Part shown: piece after piece, positions 42,845-51,379 of the stretch
How the letters are laid out: every line of letters begins with the position of its first letter
Numbering within the stretch: position 1 is the stretch's first letter
Source of the DNA: Nonomuraea turcica
Lineage (GTDB): Bacteria; Actinomycetota; Actinomycetes; Streptosporangiales; Streptosporangiaceae
Direction: 5' to 3'
Length of the DNA: 64,000 bases
Assembly (NCBI RefSeq): GCF_030718205.1
Contig: NZ_JAUZQF010000001.1
Span: 682,001 to 746,000 of the forward strand
Notes under the pieces: model-generated
Database searches by the model: none
What the model saw: the letters and a program-made list of their open reading frames with translations, nothing else
Told to the model about the DNA's origin: nothing
Translations under genes and position numbers: made by a program

Positions 42845-43732
42845 ATGGCTGGATCCTGCTGTGCGGGCCTTCCCGGCCCGCCTGGTCCTCCTGGGCCTCC
42901 GGGAACGCCGGGCGGCCCTCCGGGGCCTCCTGGCCCGCCTGGGCCGCCCGGGGAAGACGGGCAGGACGGTGTCACGCCGCAGTTCGCGGACACCTCGTGC
43001 ATCGCGATCGACGGGGTCGGCTCCGCCGCGGCGCCGATCCGCGCGAGGCCGGTCATCCACCCGGCCGCCTGCAACGGCCTGACGTGCACCGCGAGTGGGC
43101 TGCTCGTCCCGGAGACGCGTGTGGTCGGGGACCTCGGCCCGGTGCCCGGACGTCTGGCGAGCAACCTGCAGTCCGTCGACGTCGTGGTCACGCCCCCGGC
43201 CGCCGCTACCGCGTGCCCCCAGACGTACACAGTCCAGGCGTACCTGACGCCGCTGCGCCAGTCGATCGGCAACGTCGCCGAGGTCAGCCTCCTCGGCACC
43301 CGGACGAATGCGAACTGGGTCAACACCGGGCTCGCCCTGGTCCTGCCGGACCCCGGCGAGTACCTGATCACCGGCGACATCCGCACCAACATCTGCGCGA
43401 CCGTCGACGACCTGGGCGCCACCAACCTGTGGACCACGGTCCGGCTGCTGCACGTCCAATCCGGGGCCGTCGAGCTCGGCGGCAACCGCATCGGAGCACA
43501 GCACCAGTTCTCCAGCGCGCCCGGCACCCAGTTCCAGACGTGCCAGAGCGGCACAGCGCCGCTGACCGGGCTGGTCCGGGTGACCGCTGCACAGGCAACA
43601 AAGACCGTCCGCGTACAGGCCAAGCTCAACGGCGGCGGCCCCAACTTCGGCCTCACGGGCGGCTCGACCATCCAGACCAGCATCTTCGACGGTGCCAACA
43701 GCCAGCTGACATACGTCAAGATCGCCGACTAG
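42845..43732 (+). CDS. Collagen-like virion fibre protein
   Basis: 295 aa. Residues about 8-43 are Gly-x-Y repeats (GPPGPPGPPGTPGGPPGPP) that should trimerise as a collagen helix. The rest is a beta-rich head (about 45-295, VRVQAKLNGGGPN). Similar short collagen-like stems are common in phage fibres. It lies in a run of five related surface proteins. Confidence 0.72.
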   Translation: MAGSCCAGLPGPPGPPGPPGTPGGPPGPPGPPGPPGEDGQDGVTPQFADTSCIAIDGVGSAAAPIRARPVIHPAACNGLTCTASGLLVPETRVVGDLGPVPGRLASNLQSVDVVVTPPAAATACPQTYTVQAYLTPLRQSIGNVAEVSLLGTRTNANWVNTGLALVLPDPGEYLITGDIRTNICATVDDLGATNLWTTVRLLHVQSGAVELGGNRIGAQHQFSSAPGTQFQTCQSGTAPLTGLVRVTAAQATKTVRVQAKLNGGGPNFGLTGGSTIQTSIFDGANSQLTYVKIAD

Positions 43733-43741
43733 GAGGCAGTG

Positions 43742-44365
43742 GTGGCAGGTTCCTGCGGGCGGGTGTACCGGATCGACCCGCGCATCGTCGACTCGGCGTG
43801 CAACGCCCTCACGCAGACGGCGGCCGGGCTCCTCGTGCCGGAGGCCCAGCTCCAGGCCGGCCCCGGCATCACGGTCACGCCGCCGGCGGACGGAGCATGC
43901 CCGGCCGTGTGGCAGGTTGCCGCAGACGGCTCGTGGGCGCAAAACGCGACGCTCACCTTCACCCACGTCCTGGACGGCGCCGACCGGGTCTATGAGCAGG
44001 TGACGGAAGTCCCCGCCATCACGATCCCGCGCGCCGGGGTGTGGGAGGTCGACTACAACGCCCGCGCCTCCGTGGCCATGCCTGCGGCCACGGCCGGGTC
44101 CGAGTACGTCACCACCGCGCTCTACAAGAACGGCGCGGCGATCGTCGGCAGTGAGGCCCTGATCATCGGCACCACCGGAGCGGGCAGCGCCAACCAGGCG
44201 ACGGGCGGCCTCTCCTTCCTCCACTCCTTCGCCGCGGGCGACCTCGTGACGCTCTGGGCGTACCGCATCGGCCAGGCCGGAGCTGGGGCCGTCCACTCCA
44301 ACGTGGACGGGCGTACGCGGATCTCAATGCACTGGATCGGCCCGGAAGGAGACACACCAGCATGA
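43742..44365 (+). CDS. Beta-rich virion surface protein
   Basis: 207 aa. SCGRVYRIDPRIVDSACNALTQTAAGLLVPEAQLQAG shares its Cys pattern and the ACNxLTxTAxGLLVPE signature with the collagen-like protein before it, so the two may assemble together. GTG 43742 follows AGGAGG. C-terminal domain (TTGGLSFLHSFAAGDLVTLWAYR) resembles a C1q/TNF-type trimer fold; inferred. Confidence 0.6.
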   Translation: MAGSCGRVYRIDPRIVDSACNALTQTAAGLLVPEAQLQAGPGITVTPPADGACPAVWQVAADGSWAQNATLTFTHVLDGADRVYEQVTEVPAITIPRAGVWEVDYNARASVAMPAATAGSEYVTTALYKNGAAIVGSEALIIGTTGAGSANQATGGLSFLHSFAAGDLVTLWAYRIGQAGAGAVHSNVDGRTRISMHWIGPEGDTPA

Positions 44366-44457
44366 ACGGCACGCACGCGCCCCTGCACCCCATCCCATAC
44401 ACGCACGGAGGTTCAGCAATGTCCGGTGTCCTCGTCTCAACCGCGCGGGAGATGTAG
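44362..44457 (+). CDS. 31-aa mini-ORF between virion genes
   Basis: ATG overlaps the upstream stop (ATGA) and the TAG ends two bases before GTG 44460. Codes for a short peptide ending in VSTAREM. Probably a coupling ORF; an internal ATG at 44419 has CGGAGG upstream. Confidence 0.3.
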   Translation: MNGTHAPLHPIPYTHGGSAMSGVLVSTAREM

Positions 44458-44459
44458 AC

Positions 44460-45398
44460 GTGTCAGGAACCTCCGCGGGGCTGTCGATCGACTGCCCGCA
44501 GACGATCGCCTCGGAGTGCTGGAAGATCCCGGGCTACCGGTACGTCACCTACGACAACTCGGCCAGCACCCCGTGCGGTGTCTCCTCCATCGACGGCACC
44601 CCGGCCGGGATCTGTGACCGGCCGAACATCAAGGTCACGTCCTGGGTGATCAACGGGATCAACGTCGTCGCCGCGCCCTTCAACGACGGCTGGGACGAGT
44701 GCGGCACGCCGTTCCTGTCCGACCTGGCCGCATCCCTGAACACGTGGGATCCGTTCGCCGGCGGGTGGACGGTCGCCGTGTCGGACACCTGCGCCTACCA
44801 CGTGCGCTCGCGGGCGCTGCCGCCCACGGGCACCGACTACGGCGTCCTGACCGCGGTCGACAACGACACCGGCGACGTCCTCACCTTCGCCCCTGCCGAG
44901 ACCGTCGTCCAAGACCAGGTTTTCCGCCGGATCGTCGAGGTCGACTGCCAGGGGCAGACGTCCGTGCGGTGGACGAACGCCGCGGGCGCTACGGTCCCGG
45001 CCCCCAACCCGGCACAGATCGTCGAGTGTTCAGTCCAGGTCACCCCGGGCGCTCGGGTCACGCCCACGATGCGGATACGGCCACGGATCCAGCGCTACAC
45101 CGGCACGGAGTCCTCGCCGAACTTCGACAGCCTCGGCTCCGACGTCCAGGCGGTCACGCTCACCGTCCTGGCCGGTGCCGTCCGCGTCCGCGCTGCAGGT
45201 TCCGGCTCCAGCAACGGCGGCGCGCCCACCGCGTACGCCGACGACGTCGCGGTCCCGGCCGGGGTCACGCTCACCTGGGGTGTCGACGGCGACTCCTACG
45301 ATCTCGCCCTCGACGGCTCGCTCATCTTCACCGGCACGGCCGCGGGCGCCGACTTCATCGTCCACTGGACCGAACACCTCTACACGGACCAGGACTGA
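44460..45398 (+). CDS. Virion surface protein with Ig-like C-terminus
   Basis: 312 aa. N-terminal half with Cys pairs (IDCPQTIASECWKIPGY, STPCGVSS, DECGTPFL, DTCAYHV); the C-terminal 80 residues (SDVQAVTLTVLAGAVRVRA...VPAGVTLTWGVDGD) match the last domain of the two large Cys-rich proteins upstream. Likely another fibre or decoration subunit of the same set. Confidence 0.6.
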   Translation: MSGTSAGLSIDCPQTIASECWKIPGYRYVTYDNSASTPCGVSSIDGTPAGICDRPNIKVTSWVINGINVVAAPFNDGWDECGTPFLSDLAASLNTWDPFAGGWTVAVSDTCAYHVRSRALPPTGTDYGVLTAVDNDTGDVLTFAPAETVVQDQVFRRIVEVDCQGQTSVRWTNAAGATVPAPNPAQIVECSVQVTPGARVTPTMRIRPRIQRYTGTESSPNFDSLGSDVQAVTLTVLAGAVRVRAAGSGSSNGGAPTAYADDVAVPAGVTLTWGVDGDSYDLALDGSLIFTGTAAGADFIVHWTEHLYTDQD

Positions 45399-45401
45399 CC
45401 C

Positions 45402-45872
45402 ATGGGAACCTCCAGCAGCATCCGGATCAGCGAGCGGGGATACGCCGAGCTGCCCGCCATGGTCGACCTCGCAGGCACCGGCACAGGGGTGTGGGTGAAC
45501 ACGGGCCTTCAGCTGACGCTCCCGGTCGCCGGCACCTATCACCTCGACGCCAGCGTGCGGTCCGTGCTGAACGCCACGGACGGCACCAACGCATGGATCG
45601 GCGCCCGGCTGTTCGACGTCACCGCGGGCGCTGTGGTGCCCGACAGTGAGGTCCTGGTCCAGCAGATCGACACAGCCGTTTCCCCGGCCACGACGGTCGT
45701 CACCATCGGCACTAACCAGAACGCGCCGATCCTCATCCCGTACGCCGTGCCCGGCTCGCGGCTCGTCCGCCTCCAGGTCGTCAAGCACTTCAGCGGGCCC
45801 GCACCGTCTGTTGCCCGCGTCCAGTCCGACGGCAACGGGCGCACGACCTTGCGCTACGAGCGGATCGCATGA
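45402..45872 (+). CDS. C1q/TNF-like small virion protein
   Basis: 156 aa. Short beta-sandwich-like sequence (GVWVNTGLQLTLPVAGTYHLDASVRSVLN, AWIGARLFDVTAGAVV) resembling the knob domains of the 42845 and 43742 proteins. Last gene of the surface-protein run. GACCC ATG with a weak SD, four bases after the previous stop. Confidence 0.58.
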   Translation: MGTSSSIRISERGYAELPAMVDLAGTGTGVWVNTGLQLTLPVAGTYHLDASVRSVLNATDGTNAWIGARLFDVTAGAVVPDSEVLVQQIDTAVSPATTVVTIGTNQNAPILIPYAVPGSRLVRLQVVKHFSGPAPSVARVQSDGNGRTTLRYERIA

Positions 45873-45885
45873 GCACGCGCGTCGA

Positions 45886-46449
45886 TACTCCAGTGACACT
45901 TCGCGATCATCGGTGGAATCTGCGCTGGTAGTGGCAGCGTGTGGCGCTCACTTGATCGGCGTGAGCGCCACACCGAACGCTAAGTGTTGCGGTACAGGTT
46001 CCAGCCAACTCCGGGCGACAGCGACTTCCGACAGTAGTAATCCCTCCAGGGGTACATGGCCGTGTAAAGCGCATCTGCCGCATTGCATTTCTTCCAGGTG
46101 GCGTAGCCGCCGCGTACAAGGACATCTGCGCTGGCCGGAGCTGAACTGAGCAACAGCGTCATGCAAGTCGCTGCTGCCACTGTAGCCACCGTCAAGAATC
46201 GTCTCACGAAACACCCCTCTGGGCCGCGCAGTTTTAACTGTCACACCCTGCGCGGCGAATCTTTCACGGTGGGCAGTATGGGTCGGCTTCGGCACCCGGC
46301 CGCCACGCTTACGGCCGCCGGGAATGGATCACGTACCGCAGCTTAGGGAGCAGCGGTATAGGCGCGGTATGTCGCTGGTATGCGGTGTGGGCCATCACTT
46401 CCACTGCCAGCGTAGATTCCACCGATGATCGCGAAGTGTCACTGGAGTA
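45886..46449. mobile_element. 564-bp inverted-repeat mini-element with a secreted-protein gene
   Basis: Left arm 45886-45934 and right arm 46401-46449 are inverted copies matching at 47 of 49 positions. The unit sits between the surface-protein run and the glycosyltransferase and carries one gene, on the - strand. A third, shorter copy of the end (26 bp, exact) lies at 46714-46739. No transposase is inside, so it resembles a MITE or an IS-derived cassette. Confidence 0.65.
45980..46207 (-). CDS. Small secreted protein
   Basis: 75 aa, GTG start after GAGGGG. Signal peptide: MRRF, hydrophobic core LTVATVAAATCMTLLLSS, cleavage after APASA (about 27). The mature part (about 48 aa) has two cysteines (KKC, YYC) that could bond, and several aromatic residues. 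It is embedded in the inverted-repeat element and faces against the late operon, so it is likely expressed from the lysogen. Confidence 0.7.
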   Translation of the reverse strand: MRRFLTVATVAAATCMTLLLSSAPASADVLVRGGYATWKKCNAADALYTAMYPWRDYYCRKSLSPGVGWNLYRNT

Positions 46450-46533
46450 CTACTGAGTGCACCCTTCGTTAGAGCATGCCTAACTAATGGGGCCGTAGCC
46501 AGCGAGACGGGTGAAACCCGGTGCCGGGACCAT

Positions 46534-46754
46534 CAGGCTTCGGCAGGCTTGCTCCCGAGCGGCCTGGCGATCTGGGCCATCATCTCGTTGAAGATGACCA
46601 TCCAGCCGTCAGGGTCTACGCTGTGGCTCGCGGCTACCGCACGATCTTTGGTTGTCTTCACAAACTCCGAATGATCACGTGGTGGCCGTCGCCATGTGAC
46701 CCCAACGCCTCAAGATCGCGAAGTGTCACTGGAGTACTAGGAGAGGTATCCGCA
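46534..46754 (-). pseudogene. IS701-like element 5' remnant and inverted-repeat end
   Basis: The - strand reads VAASHSVDPDGWMVIFNEMMAQIARPLG, which looks like the start of an IS701-family transposase, then stops. The 26-bp end at 46714-46739 precedes it at the distance expected for an IS terminus. The rest of 46208-46754 shows no gene. Confidence 0.35.
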
Positions 46755-48128
46755 TTGGGCATGCGCATCCTGGCGCTCATGCCGAGCTATGAGCAGCACG
46801 AGCACCTGCGGGCTATGGCCGCGGCCGGGCATGAGGTGCACGTCGTCACCACCGTCCGCAGGCGTGACAGCCCGCGCCAGGTGGACGGCGTCCGGGTGTG
46901 GCCGCTCGGCTACTGGTGGAGGGCTATGAAGGCGGCCCGCCCGGATGTCCTCGTCACGCATGCTGGTGATCGGCAGGCAGAGCGGCTCGCGGCACGCATG
47001 AGGGGCGTTCCGCGTCTGGTGCTGGGCCAGCCCGACGCGGACGTGGGCGAGTTCGAAGAGGCCTGCATCCGGCTGCTGCCCGCGCGCCGCCAGGCCGAGG
47101 CCCGCACCCCTGTCCCAGGCGATCCCCTCGCCGGCGAGCGGACCAAGGTGGTGGCGTGGATCCACTACGGCGTGCCGTACCGGCGTGCCGGGTCGGAGAC
47201 GATGCTTCAGACGATGATGCGCGCGCTCAAGGACGCCGGCATGGGTGTGCTGGTGGTGTGCTCGTCGATGCCGGAGGCGCCGCCGTCGTGGGACGTGGAC
47301 GGCGTCCCCTACATGCACCTGGGGCCGCACGCCGCCGAGCTGCTGGCCCGGGCCATGCGGCCGGACGTGATGGTCACGCACCACAACTACGCGGCGCGCG
47401 CTATCACTCTCGCCAAGGAAGTCGGGGCGCGGTCGGTGCTGCTGATGCACTCCGACCACGACTTCTCTGCCCGCTCCCTGTGGGCCGGCCCGGACCTGGT
47501 CGTCTACAACACGCATTGGGTACGGGCCTCTCTCGCCGCCCGCTATCTGGAAGTCGACCGTACTGCGTCGCTCGTGGTGCATCCCCCGGTGGGGCCTGAC
47601 GAGCACCGCGCTCCGGTGACAGGGGATCGGGTGACGCTCGTCAATACATCAGGAGACAAAGGCGTCTACACGTGGCGGGGCGCCGCCCGCATGCTGCCGG
47701 AGTTGCCGTTCCTCGGCGTGACCGGCGCGCACGGTCTACAGGTGACGGCGCCGGTTCTGCCGAACATGCACGTGATACCGCAGACCTCGGACATGCGCGG
47801 CGACGTGTGGGCCCGCACCAGGGTCCTGCTCATGCCGAGCATCTACGAGTCGTACGGCATGGCCGCAGTGGAAGCGCTGGCGTCTGGTTTGCCGGTGATC
47901 GCGCACCCAACGGCTGGCCTGCGCGAGGCGCTTGGCGACGCCGCTGTGTTCATCGACCGCGACGACACCAAGGCGTGGGTCGCAGCCATCCGCGAGCTGT
48001 ACCCCGCCGGGCCCCGCCGTGCCGCCGCTGTCAGCGCAGCGCTGGCCCGCAGCGCGTTCCTCACCGACCAGGCGCACACCGAACTGAAAGCGTGGGCCGA
48101 GGCCGTCCAACATCTCGCCGGCCGGTAG
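46755..48128 (+). CDS. Family-4-type glycosyltransferase
   Basis: 457 aa from TTG 46755 (ATG 46761 is the alternative), with AGGAGAGG upstream. GT-B fold: MRILALMPSYEQHEHLRAMAAAGHEVHVVTT at the N-terminus and the nucleotide-sugar site MPSIYESYGMAAVEALASGLPVIAHPTAGLREALGDAAVFID (E-x7-E motif) at the C-terminus. It probably transfers sugars from a nucleotide donor. Located between virion surface genes and the tail tube, it may glycosylate the Ig-like or collagen-like proteins. Confidence 0.82.
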   Translation: MGMRILALMPSYEQHEHLRAMAAAGHEVHVVTTVRRRDSPRQVDGVRVWPLGYWWRAMKAARPDVLVTHAGDRQAERLAARMRGVPRLVLGQPDADVGEFEEACIRLLPARRQAEARTPVPGDPLAGERTKVVAWIHYGVPYRRAGSETMLQTMMRALKDAGMGVLVVCSSMPEAPPSWDVDGVPYMHLGPHAAELLARAMRPDVMVTHHNYAARAITLAKEVGARSVLLMHSDHDFSARSLWAGPDLVVYNTHWVRASLAARYLEVDRTASLVVHPPVGPDEHRAPVTGDRVTLVNTSGDKGVYTWRGAARMLPELPFLGVTGAHGLQVTAPVLPNMHVIPQTSDMRGDVWARTRVLLMPSIYESYGMAAVEALASGLPVIAHPTAGLREALGDAAVFIDRDDTKAWVAAIRELYPAGPRRAAAVSAALARSAFLTDQAHTELKAWAEAVQHLAGR

Positions 48129-48184
48129 AGCGACTCGGCCCCCGCCAGGTGGGGCAGAGGCAGCCACCCCGACAGTCGGATCAC

Positions 48185-48243
48185 TAAACTGGTAGTAGTC
48201 GCTGGTTCTGGGCCGGGCTTGCTTCGTTCCGAGGAGCCCGCCA
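48185..48243 (+). promoter_or_regulatory. Late leader element (copy 2, major tail protein)
   Basis: TAAACT (48185-48190), ten bases, then GCTGGTTCTGGGCCGGGC (48201-48218). CGGGCT (48214-48219) pairs with AGCCCG (48235-48240) with the SD CGAGGA in the loop. GTG 48244 follows. Confidence 0.62.
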
Positions 48244-48945
48244 GTGCCCTGCCCTCTGATCGCCAACGCCTCAACCCTGCGAGTCACAAGAGTCGATGGA
48301 TGCGGTCGGCCCGTGTGCGGCGAAGACAATGCGTTCGTCACAGATTGTTTCGCCTCCGTCCAGATGGAGGCCAATGTCGAAGAGGGCGAGGACGTCGTCT
48401 TCAGGGCCGCCAACGGCCGCCAGTGCGGATACAAGAAGGGTTGCCCGTCCTTCAACGGCTTCGACACCACGTTGAACATCTTTCAGGCGTCTCCGGAGCT
48501 GCTGGAGATCCTCACCGGGTCGCCGGTCGTGTACGGGTGGGACGGAGAGCCGATCGGCTTCGACTCCTGCAGCATCCAATGCAATTCGGGGTTCGCTCTG
48601 GAGTTGTGGGCGGACGTGCTCGGCGAGGACGTTTGCCCAGAGGAGGACACCGGCGACGGCGCCTGGGTGTATTTCCTCCTCCCGTGGGTGACGAACGGCC
48701 TCCTGGGTGACCTTGAGGTGGGTAGCGAGGCCGTCACGCTCACCCTGACCGGGGCAACCCGCGCCGGCGGCCGCTGGGGTGTGGGCCCCTACGATGTGCT
48801 CGCCCAGGACGCCGCAGGGACGCCGGGCCCGCTGCTGACCCCGCTGGATGCTTCCTGTCACCGCAGGATGCTGGTCACGACGATCGCCCCGCCGGCCCCG
48901 TCGTGCGGATACCAGCCGGTCCTGTGCGACGCGTCGGCCTCCTGA
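48244..48945 (+). CDS. Probable major tail protein
   Basis: 233 aa. CGRPVCGEDNAFVTDCFASVQMEANVEEGEDVVFRAANGRQCGYKKGCPSFNGFDTTLNIFQASPELLEILTG matches the pattern of actinophage tail-tube proteins (EEGD...NANGR...D..C......D..L.L....PE.LELLTG). Its C-terminal half is beta-rich with NGLLGDLEVGSEAVTLTLTGATRAGGRWG. The leader element shared with the capsid gene supports high expression. Confidence 0.7.
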   Translation: MPCPLIANASTLRVTRVDGCGRPVCGEDNAFVTDCFASVQMEANVEEGEDVVFRAANGRQCGYKKGCPSFNGFDTTLNIFQASPELLEILTGSPVVYGWDGEPIGFDSCSIQCNSGFALELWADVLGEDVCPEEDTGDGAWVYFLLPWVTNGLLGDLEVGSEAVTLTLTGATRAGGRWGVGPYDVLAQDAAGTPGPLLTPLDASCHRRMLVTTIAPPAPSCGYQPVLCDASAS

Positions 48946-48948
48946 CCC

Positions 48949-49656
48949 GTGGCTGCCGACCTGGTAGTGCCGGTGCGGGAGGGAGCCCACAACCAGCAGT
49001 TGCGGTACGCGCTGCGTTCGTGGGCGGCGAACCTTCCGCACCGGCACGTGTGGATCGTCGGATATCGGCCGTGGTGGGCGGCCGGCGCCCGGCACATCCC
49101 GACGTCTCAGCGGGGCAACTCCCGGTACGTCAACACCACCATCGCGATGCGCGCGGCGTGCGAGCACCCGGAGGTGTCGGACCCGTTCATCTGGGCGAAC
49201 GACGACATGTTCGTCATGCGGGCGCAGCCGTCGCCGTTCCCGGTGTTCCACCGGGGCCCGGTGCGTGAGCTTGAGGCGCACTTCGGGCCGCGGTCGACCG
49301 TGTACCTGGCGGCGATGCGGGAGACGCGCGCCTTCCTCGTGGGGCTCGGCTACGAGGACCCGATCTCCTACGAGCTGCACGTACCGCTGCCCGTGGAGAA
49401 GGCGGCCATGGTGAAGGCCCTGGAGGTCGGCCGTGGTCATGACGCGCACAAGCGCACCGTGTACGGGATGCTGGCCGGGATCGGCGGCACGCAGATGGCA
49501 GACGTCAAGGTGTCGCGCCGCGGGCCGCAGTTCGATGCCAGGTCGCCGTTCCTGTCGACGATGCCGGACAGCTTCGCTCACGGGCAGGTCGGCAAGTTCA
49601 TTCGGGCCGCGTTCCCGGGGCGGTGCCCGTATGAGCAGGCGCGGAGGGGGCGCTGA
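48949..49656 (+). CDS. Stealth/GT-like sugar transferase
   Basis: 235 aa. DLVVPVREGAHNQQLRYALRSWAANLPHRHVWIVGYRPWW, then SDPFIWANDDMFVM resembles the core of Stealth-type capsular polysaccharide phosphotransferases and related actinophage glycosyltransferases; NDDMF is the acidic metal/nucleotide site. The tail has a helical substrate region. Together with the GT at 46755 it suggests virion or host-surface glycosylation. Confidence 0.62.
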   Translation: MAADLVVPVREGAHNQQLRYALRSWAANLPHRHVWIVGYRPWWAAGARHIPTSQRGNSRYVNTTIAMRAACEHPEVSDPFIWANDDMFVMRAQPSPFPVFHRGPVRELEAHFGPRSTVYLAAMRETRAFLVGLGYEDPISYELHVPLPVEKAAMVKALEVGRGHDAHKRTVYGMLAGIGGTQMADVKVSRRGPQFDARSPFLSTMPDSFAHGQVGKFIRAAFPGRCPYEQARRGR

Positions 49657-50468
49657 TGCCGCTCCAGACCTCGCCGTGTGCGCCGTGGCCGATCGAGCCC
49701 TGCTGCGACATTCCCGACGGGATGGATGAGGCCGAGGTCGAGCGGTGGCGCCTGGTCGCGAGCCAGATCCTTTTCCGCCTGTCCGGCCGACGTTACGGGC
49801 CTTCATGTGCCCTGACGATCAGGCCGTGCGGGCGGTCGTGTGTCGAGCAGTTGTTCCCGGCCGGCTGGTCGTGGCTGGGGCCGCAGTCGGGCGGCCGGGT
49901 GCCGTACCTCGGCGCGGATGGGGTGTGGCGGAACGCGGTGTGCGGGTGCCGTACGGACTGCTCGTGCACCGAGTTGTGCGAACTCGTCCTGGACGGCCCC
50001 GTGTTCGACATCCTCGAGGTCGTCGTTGATGGTGTGATGTTGCCGCCGGAGGCGTACCGGGTGGACTCGCCGAACCGGCTGGTCCGGCTGGACGGCGACT
50101 GCTGGGCGGCCTGCCAGGACCTGTCGGCGCCGCCGACCGAGCCCGGGACGGCGGCGGTCACCTACCGGATCGGGCTGCCGCTGGACGAGTCCGCGATAGC
50201 GGCCGCCTCGGAGCTGTTCTGCCACCTGGTGCGCGGGTGCGGCGGTTCGGGGTCGTGCGGCTGCCGGATGCCTGCGAACACGACGAAAGTGCAGCGCCAG
50301 GGCGTGACCGTGGAGATGGCAGACCTGGCCGAGATCTACGCCGACGGCCGCACCGGCATCCCCGGCGTGGACTTGTGGATCCGGAGCGTCAACCCGTACG
50401 GGCTCGCCTCGCCGAGCCGCGTCTTGAGCCCAGACCTGCCAACACCGCGGACGCATCAATGGCCATAG
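49656..50468 (+). CDS. Head-tail connector protein
   Basis: 270 aa. SQILFRLSGRRYGPSCALTIRPCG, FDILEVVVDGVMLPPEAYRVDSPNRLVRLDGDCW and TAAVTYRIGLPLDESAIAAASELFCHLVRGC follow the pattern of actinophage head-tail adaptor proteins. Cys-rich like its neighbours. ATG overlaps the previous stop. Confidence 0.65.
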   Translation: MPLQTSPCAPWPIEPCCDIPDGMDEAEVERWRLVASQILFRLSGRRYGPSCALTIRPCGRSCVEQLFPAGWSWLGPQSGGRVPYLGADGVWRNAVCGCRTDCSCTELCELVLDGPVFDILEVVVDGVMLPPEAYRVDSPNRLVRLDGDCWAACQDLSAPPTEPGTAAVTYRIGLPLDESAIAAASELFCHLVRGCGGSGSCGCRMPANTTKVQRQGVTVEMADLAEIYADGRTGIPGVDLWIRSVNPYGLASPSRVLSPDLPTPRTHQWP

Positions 50469-51040
50469 GAGCACTCGGCTTGCACGACGTCGCCGCAGCC
50501 GTCCTGGCGTGCGTGTGCGAGGCGCTCGATCGCACGGCGGCCGAAGTGGAGGGCCAGCCGGGTTGCCCGTGCCGCGCCTGCGTGGTGGCCGGCGCTCCGG
50601 CGTTCGACCAGTGCGAGGACCCGTGCTCGGGCGAGCCCGGCGGCCAGCTCACCGTGAACGTGGAGCGAGTCTGGCCATCGTCGTCCTTCCCTGAGGAGGA
50701 CCGTGACGTACGCGGCGTCAAGGGATGCGCCCCGGTGCCGACGCTCGCCGCCGAACTCGTGATCACGTTGCTGCGGTGTGCCCCGATGCAGGATGAGGGC
50801 GGCTGCCCTCCCTCGTGCGAGGAGTTGGAGGCCGCCGCGCGGATCGTGCACGTCGACGCCGTCACCATCCTGAGCGCGCTGCAATGCTGCCTGCCCACCA
50901 CCGCCGGCCGGCGCGGCCGACGGTATGTGATGGGCCGCACCAGGATCCTCACCCCGGAGGGCGGCTGCATGGGCGTCGAGGCCCGTGTCACCGTGGCGCT
51001 GCCTGGCATCTGCTGCCCGGACGGCGAGGTGTCGCCGTGA
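50459..51040 (+). CDS. Head-tail joining protein
   Basis: 193 aa, from ATG 50459. N-terminal helix (AAVLACVCEALDRTAAEVEG), then CPCRACVVAG, ELVITLLRCAPMQDEGGCPPSCEELEAAARIVHVDAV and a beta-strand C-terminus (ARVTVALPGICC). Matches the small neck proteins encoded between connector and HK97-gp10-like genes. Ten cysteines. Confidence 0.6.
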   Translation: MAIGALGLHDVAAAVLACVCEALDRTAAEVEGQPGCPCRACVVAGAPAFDQCEDPCSGEPGGQLTVNVERVWPSSSFPEEDRDVRGVKGCAPVPTLAAELVITLLRCAPMQDEGGCPPSCEELEAAARIVHVDAVTILSALQCCLPTTAGRRGRRYVMGRTRILTPEGGCMGVEARVTVALPGICCPDGEVSP

Positions 51041-51378
51041 GCGTACGGGTGAACATCGACACCGCGGCGCTCCGCGGCATGGCGTACCGGCCCGGCAGCC
51101 CCCTCGTAACCGGATTGCACCGCAAGGTGCGCCTGGTCGAGACGCGCGCCAAGCAGCTGGCCCCGGTCGACACCGGCCGGCTGCGGTCCTCGATCCACAC
51201 TCAAGGCCCCACTGCAGGGCCGACCGGGGCCCGGTTCGAGGTGGTCGCACCCGTGGCTTATGCGATGTGGGTCCACAAGGGATGGCGTGAGTACCGGCGC
51301 GGCAGCGGCCCCATCGTGCGGGCACGGGCTGGAGCGCGCCCGTTCCTGGCCGAGGCGCTGCGGCAGGTCTTCACCTGA
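51037..51378 (+). CDS. HK97 gp10-like neck/tail completion protein
   Basis: 113 aa. KVRLVETRAKQLAPVDTGRLRSSIHTQ, FEVVAPVAYAMWVHKGW and ARPFLAEALRQV are the hallmarks of HK97 gp10-like proteins, which close the head-tail interface. GTG overlaps the preceding stop. It is the last gene before the inserted IS remnant and RiPP cassette. Confidence 0.84.
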   Translation: MSVRVNIDTAALRGMAYRPGSPLVTGLHRKVRLVETRAKQLAPVDTGRLRSSIHTQGPTAGPTGARFEVVAPVAYAMWVHKGWREYRRGSGPIVRARAGARPFLAEALRQVFT

Positions 51379-51379
51379 C

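Noticed and set aside
42086..44296. 736-codon - strand frame opposite the virion surface genes
   Set aside because: Shadow of three well-supported + strand genes; composition is unprotein-like.
37560..45872. Diversity-generating retroelement variable regions in the fibre genes
   Set aside because: No reverse transcriptase or template repeat was found in the window.
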